Shown: positions 30,814 through 38,677 of the stretch, one piece after another
Numbering within the stretch: the stretch's first letter is position 1
Layout: each line of letters opens with the position of its first letter
Assembly: GCF_014204525.1 (NCBI RefSeq)
Contig: NZ_JACHLP010000004.1
Location: 434,001 to 498,000, forward strand
Origin: Roseateles oligotrophus
Lineage (GTDB): Bacteria; Pseudomonadota; Gammaproteobacteria; Burkholderiales; Burkholderiaceae_C
Direction of reading: 5' to 3'
Length of the DNA: 64,000 nt
Translations under genes and position numbers: made by a program
Notes under the pieces: generated by a model
What the model was told of the DNA's origin: nothing
Databases searched by the model: none
What the model saw: the letters and a program-made list of their open reading frames with translations, nothing else

Positions 30814-30844
30814 AAGGAAAAGGCCGGGCCATTCTCGCCCGGCC
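30814..30844 (-). terminator. Intrinsic terminator after the ABC permease gene
   Basis: On the reverse strand GGCCGGGC, loop GAGAATG, GCCCGGCC, then TTTTCCTT. It separates the exporter genes from the response regulator-kinase pair, implying separate or attenuated expression of the regulators. Confidence 0.7.
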
Positions 30845-30874
30845 CGGCCCTGGTTTTGTTTTGGGCCCCGGCCT

Positions 30875-33337
30875 TCAGGCACTGTTCAATGCCGCGCTGG
30901 GCAGGCGGCGCAGGGCCTGGCGGGCCGGCAGCCAGGTGGAGAACAAGACGAGGCCGCCGATCAGCACGCTCACCCCGCCCACGCCCCCGGCCAGCAGGGC
31001 CGCGGAGGCGGCGTCCTGGTTCAGGATCAAGGCCCCGGCCAGCAAGCCCAGCGGCAGGGCGCAGAGCAGCAGGCGCAGGGCTTGCGCCATCAGCAGGCCC
31101 ATCATCTGGCCATCGCTGGCGCCGACCGCGCGGCGCACGGCGATTTCCAGGCCGCGCAGCTGCACCGCCCGGCTGGTGACGCCGTAGATGCCGCTGACGG
31201 CCAGGCTCATGGTCATCAGGCCCAGGATCAGGCTCAGGGCCGACCTCACCTCCTCGCCGCCGTAGGCGATGCGTTGGCGCTCCTCCGCGCTATAGACCCG
31301 CTCCAGGGCCAGGGCGGGGTCGGCCTTGGCCACGGCGCGGGCCAGCAGCTCCCGGCTGGCCGGCGTGTCGCTCACACCGACCAGGCCGATATTGATGTCC
31401 GGCGAGGGGGCCTGGCTGAGGGGCCGATAGAGGTTGGCGGCCTGCAGGCTGCTCGGGGTGTTGGGGCCCTGCAGCAGATGCGCGCAGACGCCCACCACGG
31501 TCAGCCATTCGCTCTTGGGGTTTTTTGGGTCCAGCTTGACGCGCTTGCCCAGCACCGCATGCAGGTTAAGGCCGGGCCAGAACTGCGCCGCGAAATTGGC
31601 GTTGACCACCGCCACCTTGAGGCCCTCGCTGCGGTCGGTGCTGCTGAATTCGCGGCCCGCGAGCAAGGGCACTTCCAGGGTCTTGAAATAGCCGCTGTTG
31701 ACGCTGTAGTCGCCCGACACGGGGTAGCGCTCCTCGTTGATCTGCTGGCCCTCGGCCATGACCTCCTCGGTGGAGCGCATGCCGCCGCCGGGCAGGCTGG
31801 TGGCCAGCGCCACGCCGCCGGCCTGCCCGTCCAGCTGTTCACGCAGGGCGGCTTCCAGCCGCGCCCATAGCTGGCCCAGCGCCGGCTCGGCCGCGGGCCC
31901 GCGATAGAGGGCCAAGCGCGGCCTGAGCTGGGCCGTCATCACCTCGTGGCTGCGCGCGCCAGTGCCGCCGTTCAGGCGCTGCTCCAGCTGCACGCTTTGC
32001 ACGCCGGAGAGCAGCAGCAGCAGGCTGGACAGAGCGATTTGCAGCAAGACCAGGGCGCGGCTGGCGCGGCCGGCCTGGCGGCTATTGCCGCCGCGGCCAT
32101 CGCGCAGCACGGCGGCCACATCGAGCGCCGAAGCCCGCCAGGCCGGCAGCCAGGCGGTCAGCAGGGCGACGGCCAAGCACAGGCCCAGGCCGCAGGCCAC
32201 GGCGGCCGGGCTGAGCTGGATCTGGATCCAGAAGGGCATGCGGCCATCGGCCGTGGCGGACACGGCCTGCTGCGTCGCATTCAGCGCCCAGGCGGCGAAG
32301 AAGAGGCCGATCAAGCCCGCCGCAGCGCACAGCAGCAAGGCCTCCAGCAAGAGGCGCCAGATCAGCCGCGCCCTGGGGGCGCCCAGGGCGGCGCGCACGG
32401 CGATTTCCTGGCGGCGTTCATTGGCCCGGGCCAGCAGCAGATTGCCGGTGTTGATGCAGACCAGGCTCAGCAGCAGGGCCGCCGCCGTGCTCAGGCCCAG
32501 AGAGATGAGTTCCAGATCGGGCATGCCCCAGGCGGCATAGGGCAGGGCGATGGCGCCAACCGGCTTGTTATTGGCCGGAAAGCTCTGCGCCAGCCGGGCG
32601 GCGACCTGGTCCAAGCCGGCCTGTGCCTCGGCGGGGCTGACCCCGGCTTTCAGCCGCCCCAGCACCATCACATGCTGAGCTGTGCCCATGCTCAGGCCTG
32701 GGCCGCGGCTGAGCGTTCCGGTGGGTGGGCGAAAGGGCAGCCAGACCTGCTGAGTCATGGGGAAGCGCAGGGCCGCGGGCAGCACGCCGACGATCTCGGT
32801 GTCCACCCCGTTGACCAAGATGTGGCTGCCAATCACCTTGGGATCGGCGGCCAGGAAATTGCGCCAGACCTCGGCACCGATGACCACCACGGGCGCGGCG
32901 CCGGCCTGCTCGTCGCTGGCCTGCAGCTGGCGGCCGAGCTGGGGCCGGGCGGCCTCGCCCAGCCAGGGCCACAGGCCCGCAGGCAGATAGGCGGCGTTGA
33001 AATTGGCCGGGTAGTTGCGGCTGCCGCCCAGGGTGATGGTGGCGGTCTGCAAGGCGTGCAAGGCTTCCCAGCCGCGGTCGCTGGCCGTGCCGGCGTATTC
33101 CAGGTAGTCCAGGTAATGCACGCTATTGGCCTGGGTGCGCTCGGCCTCGCGGGTGGCCTCGACGGCGCGCAGGCGTTCCGGCTCGGGGAAGGGGATGTGG
33201 CCGTCCATGAAGCTGAAGTAGATGGCGGCGCTGTAGATGGCGAAGCCCAGGCCGCAGATCAGGCTCAGCAGGCTGAGCAAGCTGAAGCCGGGGGCGCGCA
33301 GCAGGGCGCGCAAGGCGTGTTGCAGGTCGTCGCGCAT
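30875..33337 (-). CDS. MacB/ADOP-type ABC transporter permease
   Basis: 820 residues. The layout is one N-terminal helix (about 17-37), a periplasmic MacB-type domain, a first FtsX-like helix block (about 280-400), a second periplasmic domain, and a C-terminal FtsX block (about 690-800). This duplicated architecture is typical of ADOP permeases, longer than MacB's own membrane half. Conserved NTGNLLLARANERRQEIAVRAALGA-type sequence (key part RRQEIAVRAALGA) and RGLEIAVRRAVGAS mark the two FtsX cores. It shares one base with the ATPase gene stop (TGATG). The exported substrate is unknown. Confidence 0.92.
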   Translation of the reverse strand: MRDDLQHALRALLRAPGFSLLSLLSLICGLGFAIYSAAIYFSFMDGHIPFPEPERLRAVEATREAERTQANSVHYLDYLEYAGTASDRGWEALHALQTATITLGGSRNYPANFNAAYLPAGLWPWLGEAARPQLGRQLQASDEQAGAAPVVVIGAEVWRNFLAADPKVIGSHILVNGVDTEIVGVLPAALRFPMTQQVWLPFRPPTGTLSRGPGLSMGTAQHVMVLGRLKAGVSPAEAQAGLDQVAARLAQSFPANNKPVGAIALPYAAWGMPDLELISLGLSTAAALLLSLVCINTGNLLLARANERRQEIAVRAALGAPRARLIWRLLLEALLLCAAAGLIGLFFAAWALNATQQAVSATADGRMPFWIQIQLSPAAVACGLGLCLAVALLTAWLPAWRASALDVAAVLRDGRGGNSRQAGRASRALVLLQIALSSLLLLLSGVQSVQLEQRLNGGTGARSHEVMTAQLRPRLALYRGPAAEPALGQLWARLEAALREQLDGQAGGVALATSLPGGGMRSTEEVMAEGQQINEERYPVSGDYSVNSGYFKTLEVPLLAGREFSSTDRSEGLKVAVVNANFAAQFWPGLNLHAVLGKRVKLDPKNPKSEWLTVVGVCAHLLQGPNTPSSLQAANLYRPLSQAPSPDINIGLVGVSDTPASRELLARAVAKADPALALERVYSAEERQRIAYGGEEVRSALSLILGLMTMSLAVSGIYGVTSRAVQLRGLEIAVRRAVGASDGQMMGLLMAQALRLLLCALPLGLLAGALILNQDAASAALLAGGVGGVSVLIGGLVLFSTWLPARQALRRLPSAALNSA

Positions 33338-34089
33338 CAGATCACCTCGGCCGCCTGGCCGCTCATTTGCGGCGCGGCCCGGTCCGCCGTGGGCAGGTCG
33401 GCGACGATATGGCCGTCGTAGAGGCTGATGCTGCGCTGGGCCATGGCGGCAAAGCGCGGCTCGTGGGTGACCATGCAGAGCGTGGCGCCGGCGGCATGCA
33501 CGTCCTTCAGCAGCTGCATCACCAGTTCGGCATTGCGGGAGTCCAGATTGCCGGTGGGCTCGTCGGCCAGGATCAGGCTGGGCCGGCCCACCAGGGCGCG
33601 GGCAATCGCCACCCGCTGCTGTTGGCCGCCGGAGAGCTGGTTGGGGTAGTGGCGGGCGCGGTGGCTCATGTCCACCTGGGCCAGCACCTCGGCCACGCGG
33701 CTGCGGCGCTGGGCGCGGCTCATCTCCTTGCGGTAGCTCAGCGGCAGGGCGACGTTCTCCTCCACCGTCAGCTCGGCAATCAGATTGAAGGCCTGGAACA
33801 CAAAGCCGATGCTGCGATTGCGCAGCAGGGCGCGGGCGCGATTGTCCAGGCGCTCGACCCGCTGGCCGTCCAGCTCATAGCTGCCGGCGCTGGGGCTGTC
33901 CAGCAGGCCCAGAATGGCCAGCAGGCTGGACTTGCCGCAGCCCGAGGGGCCGCTGACGGCCAGGAACTCGCCGCGGCGTATCTGCAGCTGGATCTCGTCC
34001 AGCGCGCGGGTTTCCAGCTCATCGCTGAGAAAGCTTTTTTGTATGCCTTGCAGGCGGATCAGGATGGGGTCGCTGTTCTGGCTACTCAT
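33337..34089 (-). CDS. LolD/MacB-type ABC transporter ATP-binding protein
   Basis: 250 residues. Walker A is GPSGCGKSS, the signature is LSGGQQQR, and Walker B is [13 protein letters not shown], the last being characteristic of the LolD/MacB/FtsE family. It powers the large permease encoded directly downstream. The ATG at 34089 was chosen over one 6 nt upstream because GAGGAG sits exactly 6 nt before it, whereas it touches the upstream ATG. It follows the adaptor gene in the same operon. Confidence 0.93.
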   Translation of the reverse strand: MSSQNSDPILIRLQGIQKSFLSDELETRALDEIQLQIRRGEFLAVSGPSGCGKSSLLAILGLLDSPSAGSYELDGQRVERLDNRARALLRNRSIGFVFQAFNLIAELTVEENVALPLSYRKEMSRAQRRSRVAEVLAQVDMSHRARHYPNQLSGGQQQRVAIARALVGRPSLILADEPTGNLDSRNAELVMQLLKDVHAAGATLCMVTHEPRFAAMAQRSISLYDGHIVADLPTADRAAPQMSGQAAEVI

Positions 34090-34142
34090 GCACATCTCCT
34101 CGGGTGGGTCAATATAGGTTGAAAGTTAGGGGGGTCGGGGGT

Positions 34143-35414
34143 TCAGCGCAGGCGCACACGCTGCGCTTCGCGCCAGGCGCTGGTGTCCGAGACCACCACC
34201 TGATCGCCCAGGCGCAGGCCCGACAGCAGGGCGATCCGGCCCACCGAGGCGGGGCCGAACTGCACCGGCACCCGCTCCAGCACGCCGTCCGCGCCCAGGC
34301 GGAAGACGCTGCCGCTGCTCAGGGCCTGGCTGAAGACGGGGCGTTGCAGCTGCAAGGTGTTGTCCAGGCGGCTGAGGGTGATGACGCCGTCCACGCCCAG
34401 ATCGGGCCGGGCGCCGCGCGGCAGCGCGCCGCTGGGCTCGACGTCCACCAGCACCACGCCATTGCTGACCTTGGCCGCGACGCGGCTGACCCGGCCGCTG
34501 AGCTGGCCGTCGCTGCCGCCGCTGCGCAGATCGAGCCGGGCGGCCTGGCCCAGGGCGATATCGCGGGCCTGGGCCTCCTGCACCTGCAACTGGGCGTAGA
34601 GGGCGCCGGCCCGCGCCAGCTTGGCCAGATTGGCGCCGGCCGCCACGCTTTGGCCGGGCTGCAGATTGAGCTCCTGCACCACGCCTTCGTCCGGCGCCCG
34701 CACGCTGAGCGCGTCCAGCAAGTCCTGCGCTCTTTGCTGGCTTTGCTGCCAGCGGCTCAGGGCCGCGCGCTTGGCCTCCAGCTGGGCCTGCATGGCGGCG
34801 CGCTGCCGGCTCAGTTGCTCAAGTTCCAGCTGCAGGGTCTGGCGGGCTTGTTCAAGCGCGAAGCGGCTGCGCTCGAAGGCCAGCTTGGACACCATGCCGT
34901 CCTTCAGCAACTCCTGATCCGCCTCCCACTGCAGCTCGGCGCTGCGCAGGGCGAACTCGGCGCGCTGGGTGGCGGCGCGCTGGTTCAGGGCCTGGCTTTC
35001 CAGGCTCAGTTGGGTGGCACTCATCTCGGCCCGGGCCTGCACCCACTGGCCGTGGATTTCCTGCAAGGCCTGCTGCAGCTGCGGATTGCTGAGCTGTAGC
35101 AAGACCTGACCCTTGCGCACCGCCGTGCCCGCCTGCACCTCGACCCGCTCGACCCGGCCCTCGCTCTGCGCCGCAATCCAGCGCTGTTGGCTGGGCAGCA
35201 GCAGGCCGGCGGCGCGCACGTCCAGCTGCAGCGGCCCTTGTTCGACCGCGGCCAGCAGCACGCCTTGGCGGCTCACCGTCAACTCGCTAGGCCTGGCCTG
35301 CAGGCGCAGCGCGAGCAGGCCGGCCAGCAGGCCCAGCAGCAGGGCGGCCAGACCCAGGCGAGAGCCTTGCCGACGCAGGCGCTGCAGGGGTGTGAGGGCA
35401 CGTTGAATGTCCAT
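34143..35414 (-). CDS. HlyD/MacA-type periplasmic adaptor of ABC exporter
   Basis: About 423 residues. An N-terminal membrane anchor (LGLAALLLGLLAGLLAL) is followed by a split lipoyl domain (VERVEVQAGTAVRKGQVLLQL), a long coiled-coil hairpin at about 90-225, and beta-barrel and membrane-proximal parts. With the ATPase and MacB-like permease it forms a tripartite exporter that would dock on an outer-membrane channel, none of which is encoded here. The ATG at 35414 was chosen because the sigma-54 promoter predicts transcription from about 35440, which rules out the longer frames. Confidence 0.88.
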   Translation of the reverse strand: MDIQRALTPLQRLRRQGSRLGLAALLLGLLAGLLALRLQARPSELTVSRQGVLLAAVEQGPLQLDVRAAGLLLPSQQRWIAAQSEGRVERVEVQAGTAVRKGQVLLQLSNPQLQQALQEIHGQWVQARAEMSATQLSLESQALNQRAATQRAEFALRSAELQWEADQELLKDGMVSKLAFERSRFALEQARQTLQLELEQLSRQRAAMQAQLEAKRAALSRWQQSQQRAQDLLDALSVRAPDEGVVQELNLQPGQSVAAGANLAKLARAGALYAQLQVQEAQARDIALGQAARLDLRSGGSDGQLSGRVSRVAAKVSNGVVLVDVEPSGALPRGARPDLGVDGVITLSRLDNTLQLQRPVFSQALSSGSVFRLGADGVLERVPVQFGPASVGRIALLSGLRLGDQVVVSDTSAWREAQRVRLR

Positions 35415-35450
35415 GGGAGGCGGGTTTGGCGGAGTCTTTGCCGCTTGCAT

Positions 35451-35466
35451 TGCAGGACTCGTGCCA
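35451..35466 (-). promoter_or_regulatory. Sigma-54 (-24/-12) promoter of the ABC exporter operon
   Basis: On the reverse strand TGGCACGAGTCCTGCA, against the consensus TGGCACG-N4-TTGCA/T: only one base differs, and GG and GC are 10 nt apart as required. Transcription should begin near 35440, about 26 nt before the adaptor start codon. A sigma-54 activator gene lies in the same locus. Confidence 0.78.
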
Positions 35467-35559
35467 GCGGGCATGAATGCCACCAAGTGCTTGATTTCAG
35501 CGGGCGCTGACCCTGAGACGCGGGATTGATCCGGCGCAAGCAAGGGCCAGGAATTGCGG

Positions 35560-35592
35560 AATCGGGACCTGCGGGCGCAAATCGTCCCGATT
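35560..35592. promoter_or_regulatory. Inverted repeat, candidate activator binding site
   Basis: AATCGGGAC, 15 nt, GTCCCGATT: two perfect 9-bp arms. It is centred about 135 nt upstream of the predicted sigma-54 start, a usual distance for an NtrC-type enhancer. It also ends 23 nt before the forward cupin gene start, so it could affect that gene as well. Confidence 0.55.
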
Positions 35593-35615
35593 TCGGAACG
35601 GAGGAGCAGGCGACA

Positions 35616-36740
35616 ATGCCGGCCATGGACATCACTGCAAAACTGCCGCTGCTGGGCGGCCTCAGCCCCGAACAATTCATGCGCAGCCACTGGCAGAAAA
35701 AGCCCTTGCTGGTGCGCCAGGCCTTGCCGGGCATACGTCCGCCGGCCTCGCGCAGCGAGCTCGCTGCCCTGGCCGCCAGCGAGGACGCGGAGTCGCGCCT
35801 GGTCAGCGCTTTTGATGGCCGCTGGGCCTTGCGCAAAGGCCCGATTGCCAAACTGCCGCCTTTTTCAAAACCGGGCTGGACCCTGCTGGTCCAGGGCCTG
35901 GAGCAGCATGTGCCGGCGGCTTACGAGCTGCTCAGCCAGTTCCGCTTCGTGCCCGAGGCGCGGCTGGATGATTTGATGATTTCCTACGCCAGCGATGGCG
36001 GCGGCGTGGGCCCGCATTTCGATTCTTACGACGTCTTCCTGATCCAGGTCCATGGCCAGCGCCGCTGGCGCATCGGCCAGCAGAAGAACGCCCAGCTGCG
36101 CGACGATGTGCCGCTGAAGATCATCGCTAACTTCGAACCTGAGCGGGAGCATGTGCTGGAGCCGGGCGATATGTTGTATCTGCCGCCGGGCTGGGCGCAC
36201 GACGGCGTGGCCATTGGCGAATGCATGACTTGCTCAGTGGGCTTCCGCACGCCCTGGCGCGCCGAGCTGGCCAAGGACTTGCTGAGCCGTCTGATGGACG
36301 ACGAGGACAGGCATTACGTCAACAAAATGTATGCCGACCCCAGGCAGCCGGCCACCACCACGCCGGGCCTGATGCCGCAGCAATTGCTGGACTTTGCCCG
36401 CGATGCCGCCGAGCGCGCCCTGCGTGAGCCGCTGGCGCTGGAGCGGGCCCTGGGCGAGGCGATGACCGAGCCCAAGCCCCATGTCTGGTTCGACGCCGGC
36501 CTGCCGCTGCCGGCCGGCCGCGCGGCCGTGCTGGACCGCCGCAGCCGCATGCTGTACGACGCCGCCCATATCTTCATCAACGGCGAGTCCTTCCGCGCCG
36601 CCGGCCGCGATGCCAAGCTGATGCGCGAGTTCGCCGACCACAGGGCGCTGACGGCCAAGCAGGTGGCGCAACTGTCCGAAGGCGCGCGGGACTTGCTGGA
36701 CCAGTGGGCCGAGGACGGCTGGGTCCGGCTGGCCGACTGA
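35616..36740 (+). CDS. RoxA-like cupin (JmjC-type) 2-oxoglutarate-dependent oxygenase
   Basis: 374 residues, matching the ribosomal oxygenase RoxA/YcfD, which hydroxylates an Arg of ribosomal protein L16 in E. coli. The iron ligands are His134 and Asp136 in GPHFDSYDVF and His195 in GWAHDGVA. HWQKKPLLVRQALPG at the N terminus and a C-terminal winged-helix region fit the family. The ATG at 35616 has GAGGAG 9 nt upstream; a second ATG three codons later is possible. It is divergent from the ABC exporter operon. Confidence 0.9.
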   Translation: MPAMDITAKLPLLGGLSPEQFMRSHWQKKPLLVRQALPGIRPPASRSELAALAASEDAESRLVSAFDGRWALRKGPIAKLPPFSKPGWTLLVQGLEQHVPAAYELLSQFRFVPEARLDDLMISYASDGGGVGPHFDSYDVFLIQVHGQRRWRIGQQKNAQLRDDVPLKIIANFEPEREHVLEPGDMLYLPPGWAHDGVAIGECMTCSVGFRTPWRAELAKDLLSRLMDDEDRHYVNKMYADPRQPATTTPGLMPQQLLDFARDAAERALREPLALERALGEAMTEPKPHVWFDAGLPLPAGRAAVLDRRSRMLYDAAHIFINGESFRAAGRDAKLMREFADHRALTAKQVAQLSEGARDLLDQWAEDGWVRLAD

Positions 36741-36762
36741 GGGCTTGAGGGGGCTTGCAGCC

Positions 36763-37299
36763 ATGGCGCCAGAACCTGACGCATGCTGTCCGCCCGGCTT
36801 GAGCCTGGGCGTGTTTGAGGGCCGCCAGGCCTTTGCCGCTGCCATCGGCCAAGCCCTGGCCTGGGCCCTGGCGCAAGACTGCCGGGATCTGCGCTGCATG
36901 GATGCGAGCTTTGTCGACTGGCCCTTGTCCGAGCCCGCCTTGCTGGCCGATCTGCAGGCCTGGGCCAAGCCTGGCCGGCGCCTGCTCTTGCTGGCCCGGC
37001 AGTACGAGGACTTGCGCCGCCGCCACCCACGCTTTGTGCAGTGGCGCGGCCGCTACGGCCACTGCGTGCAAGCGCGTGCTTTTGACGAGGATTGGCAGCC
37101 CTTGGGCCAGGGCGCGCCCGAGGCCTTGCTGTGGGCCAAGGGGCGCTCGGCCACCCTCAGCCTGCGCCTGCTGGACAAACTGCATTGGCGTGGGGTTTTG
37201 TCCTTGAGCCCGCTCGATGCTGTGTCGCTGCGCGAACAGATTGATGCAAGCTTGCAACGGTCTTACGAATCATTTGCTAGCACGACATTGGGTCTATAA
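36763..37299 (+). CDS. Hypothetical protein downstream of the cupin oxygenase
   Basis: 178 residues without signal peptide or membrane helix. The protein has a mixed alpha/beta pattern with MDASFVDWPLSEPALLADLQAW and LLLLARQYEDLRRRHPRFVQWR-like sequence; I recognise no domain. It starts 22 nt after the oxygenase stop with a GAGGGGG ribosome site, so it is probably co-transcribed with it. It has one plausible frame with normal codon use, so it is very likely a real gene. Its function is unknown. Confidence 0.75.
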   Translation: MAPEPDACCPPGLSLGVFEGRQAFAAAIGQALAWALAQDCRDLRCMDASFVDWPLSEPALLADLQAWAKPGRRLLLLARQYEDLRRRHPRFVQWRGRYGHCVQARAFDEDWQPLGQGAPEALLWAKGRSATLSLRLLDKLHWRGVLSLSPLDAVSLREQIDASLQRSYESFASTTLGL

Positions 37300-37349
37300 G
37301 GCTGGACAAAATCACCGGTTATACTTATTGACTAGGCGGTGGAAGCGCT

Positions 37350-37453
37350 CGAGGTTTCCTCGTCTTAAGACGTCGAGGTTCGCAAAAAGTCAGGTTTGGG
37401 GAGTTTCCCGGGATTTGAAACTGTTGTGATGCTTCAAAAAATTACCGGTAATT
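37350..37453. promoter_or_regulatory. Palindrome-rich leader upstream of the Ala-rich lipoprotein
   Basis: Three dyads lie in about 100 nt of relatively AT-rich DNA: CGAGG-TTT-CCTCG at 37350-37362, CGTCTTAAGACG at 37361-37372 and the perfect AATTACCGGTAATT at 37440-37453. ACCGGT also occurs at 37314-37319. They could be operators or mRNA structures of the following gene. Confidence 0.45.
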
Positions 37454-37486
37454 GCATCGTCGTTTAAACGAATTTTGAGGACAAGT

Positions 37487-37732
37487 ATGAACAAGTCGAT
37501 CCTGTTGGCTACCCTGTTGGCTGCTGTTGCCCTGACCGCTTGCGGCAAGAAGGAAGAAGCCGCTGTTGTGGCTCCCGTCGCTGAAGCCGCTTCGGCTGCC
37601 GCCAGCGCTGTTGACTCGGCTGCTTCGGCTGCCGCTTCCGCAGTGGCCACCGGCGCTGCCGACGCAGCTTCGGCTGTCGGCGCTGCTGCTGCTGACGCAG
37701 CTGCTTCGGCTGTTGACGCCATCAAGAAGTAA
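37487..37732 (+). CDS. Small Ala-rich lipoprotein with 11-residue repeats
   Basis: 81 residues. The signal sequence ends in the lipobox LTAC (Cys17 or nearby), followed by GKKEEA. The mature part is almost entirely Ala, Ser, Val and Asp, with ASAV recurring every 11-12 residues, and it ends in IKK. The C-terminal lysine recalls Lpp and OprI, whose terminal Lys is bound to peptidoglycan; that role is inferred. Codon choice (many GCT, GAA) differs from neighbouring genes and suggests strong expression. A terminator follows. The start has TGAGGA upstream. Confidence 0.82.
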   Translation: MNKSILLATLLAAVALTACGKKEEAAVVAPVAEAASAAASAVDSAASAAASAVATGAADAASAVGAAAADAAASAVDAIKK

Positions 37733-37757
37733 TCGAATCTTTTCGATTCTCTGAAAG

Positions 37758-37788
37758 AACCGCCCGGTGCGAACCAGGCGGTTTTTTT
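37758..37788 (+). terminator. Intrinsic terminator after the lipoprotein gene
   Basis: AACCGCC-c-GGT-gcga-ACC-a-GGCGGTT followed by a run of seven T. It is a strong rho-independent terminator. Confidence 0.88.
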
Positions 37789-37814
37789 ACGTCTGCTGTT
37801 TTCTCGCCTGTGGT

Positions 37815-38594
37815 TTAGCGCAGTGAGAACCAGTCGGTTCCCAGGCTTTGGCTGGCCACCGGGATGTCCTCGATCCGGCGATCCAGGGCCGCGGCCAAGG
37901 CCTGTGCGGCCAGCTCGGGGCGGTTGTTGCGCTCGCTCAGATGGGCGGCCACCACCACACCCAATTCGGCATGCAGGCACTGGCGCAGCAAGTCGGCCGA
38001 GTGCTGGTTGCACAAATGGCCGTGGCTGCCCAGGATGCGGCGTTTGAGGCTGGCGGGATAGCTGGAGTTGCGCAGCAAGTCCTCGTCGTGATTGCATTCC
38101 AGCAGCAGGGCATGGCAGCCCTGCAGGGCTTCAATGACCGAGGGCGTGGCGCAGCCCAGATCGGTCAGCAGGCCCAGATGGTGCAGGCCATCGTGGCAGC
38201 GTAGATGCAGGGGTTCGCGGGCGTCGTGCGGCACGGCAAAGGGCTGCAGGGCCAGATCGCCCAGGTCGATGAAGTCGCCGTCGCGGACCAGGTGCAGCAG
38301 CCTGGGGTCGAAGTCCTCGTGGCCTATGGCCTTCCAGGTGCCGCGGCTGGTCCATAGCGGTATTTGAAAGCGCTGGCAGAGATTGAGCACGCAGCCCACA
38401 TGGTCGCCATGCTCGTGCGTGATGAAGACGGCGCCGAGCTGCTCGGGCGAGCTGCCGGCGCGCTGCAGGCGCTTGCCGAGCTCGCGCAGGCTGAAGCCGC
38501 AGTCCAGCAGCAGCTGGGTGCTGGTGATGCCCTGGCTGGCCTCGATCAGCGTGGCATTGCCGCCACTGCCGCTGCCCAGGCTGCAAAAACGCAT
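37815..38594 (-). CDS. MBL fold metallohydrolase (YycJ/WalJ-like)
   Basis: 259 residues. The metallo-beta-lactamase motif THEHGDH supplies zinc ligands, with SLGSGSGGNATLIE at the N terminus and CNHDEDLL plus AAHLSERNN later. This pattern is that of the YycJ/WalJ nuclease-like group. The ATG at 38594 directly precedes MRFCSLGSGSGGN, the usual N terminus; a longer frame would run into the bamC terminator. The function in betaproteobacteria is not established. It is the last gene behind dapA and bamC on the same strand. Confidence 0.88.
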   Translation of the reverse strand: MRFCSLGSGSGGNATLIEASQGITSTQLLLDCGFSLRELGKRLQRAGSSPEQLGAVFITHEHGDHVGCVLNLCQRFQIPLWTSRGTWKAIGHEDFDPRLLHLVRDGDFIDLGDLALQPFAVPHDAREPLHLRCHDGLHHLGLLTDLGCATPSVIEALQGCHALLLECNHDEDLLRNSSYPASLKRRILGSHGHLCNQHSADLLRQCLHAELGVVVAAHLSERNNRPELAAQALAAALDRRIEDIPVASQSLGTDWFSLR

Positions 38595-38622
38595 GGGGTT
38601 TTTCCGTCCGCTGTCTTGAATG

Positions 38623-38652
38623 AAAAACGCCACCGGCCCGGAGGCGGTGGCG
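38623..38652 (-). terminator. Intrinsic terminator after bamC
   Basis: On the reverse strand CGCCACCG, 9-nt loop, CGGTGGCG, then TTTTTC. It lies only 29 nt before the start codon of the MBL gene, so that gene needs read-through or a promoter overlapping this hairpin. Confidence 0.75.
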
Positions 38653-38677
38653 TGTTCTTGCCTCTGAACGATTCAGA

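Noticed and set aside
35415..35690. 92-codon extension of the ABC adaptor
   Set aside because: It would start upstream of the sigma-54 promoter and contains non-conserved sequence; the transcript should begin near 35440.
38595..38633. 13-codon extension of the MBL protein
   Set aside because: It overlaps the bamC terminator stem and precedes the standard MRFCSLGSGSGG start.
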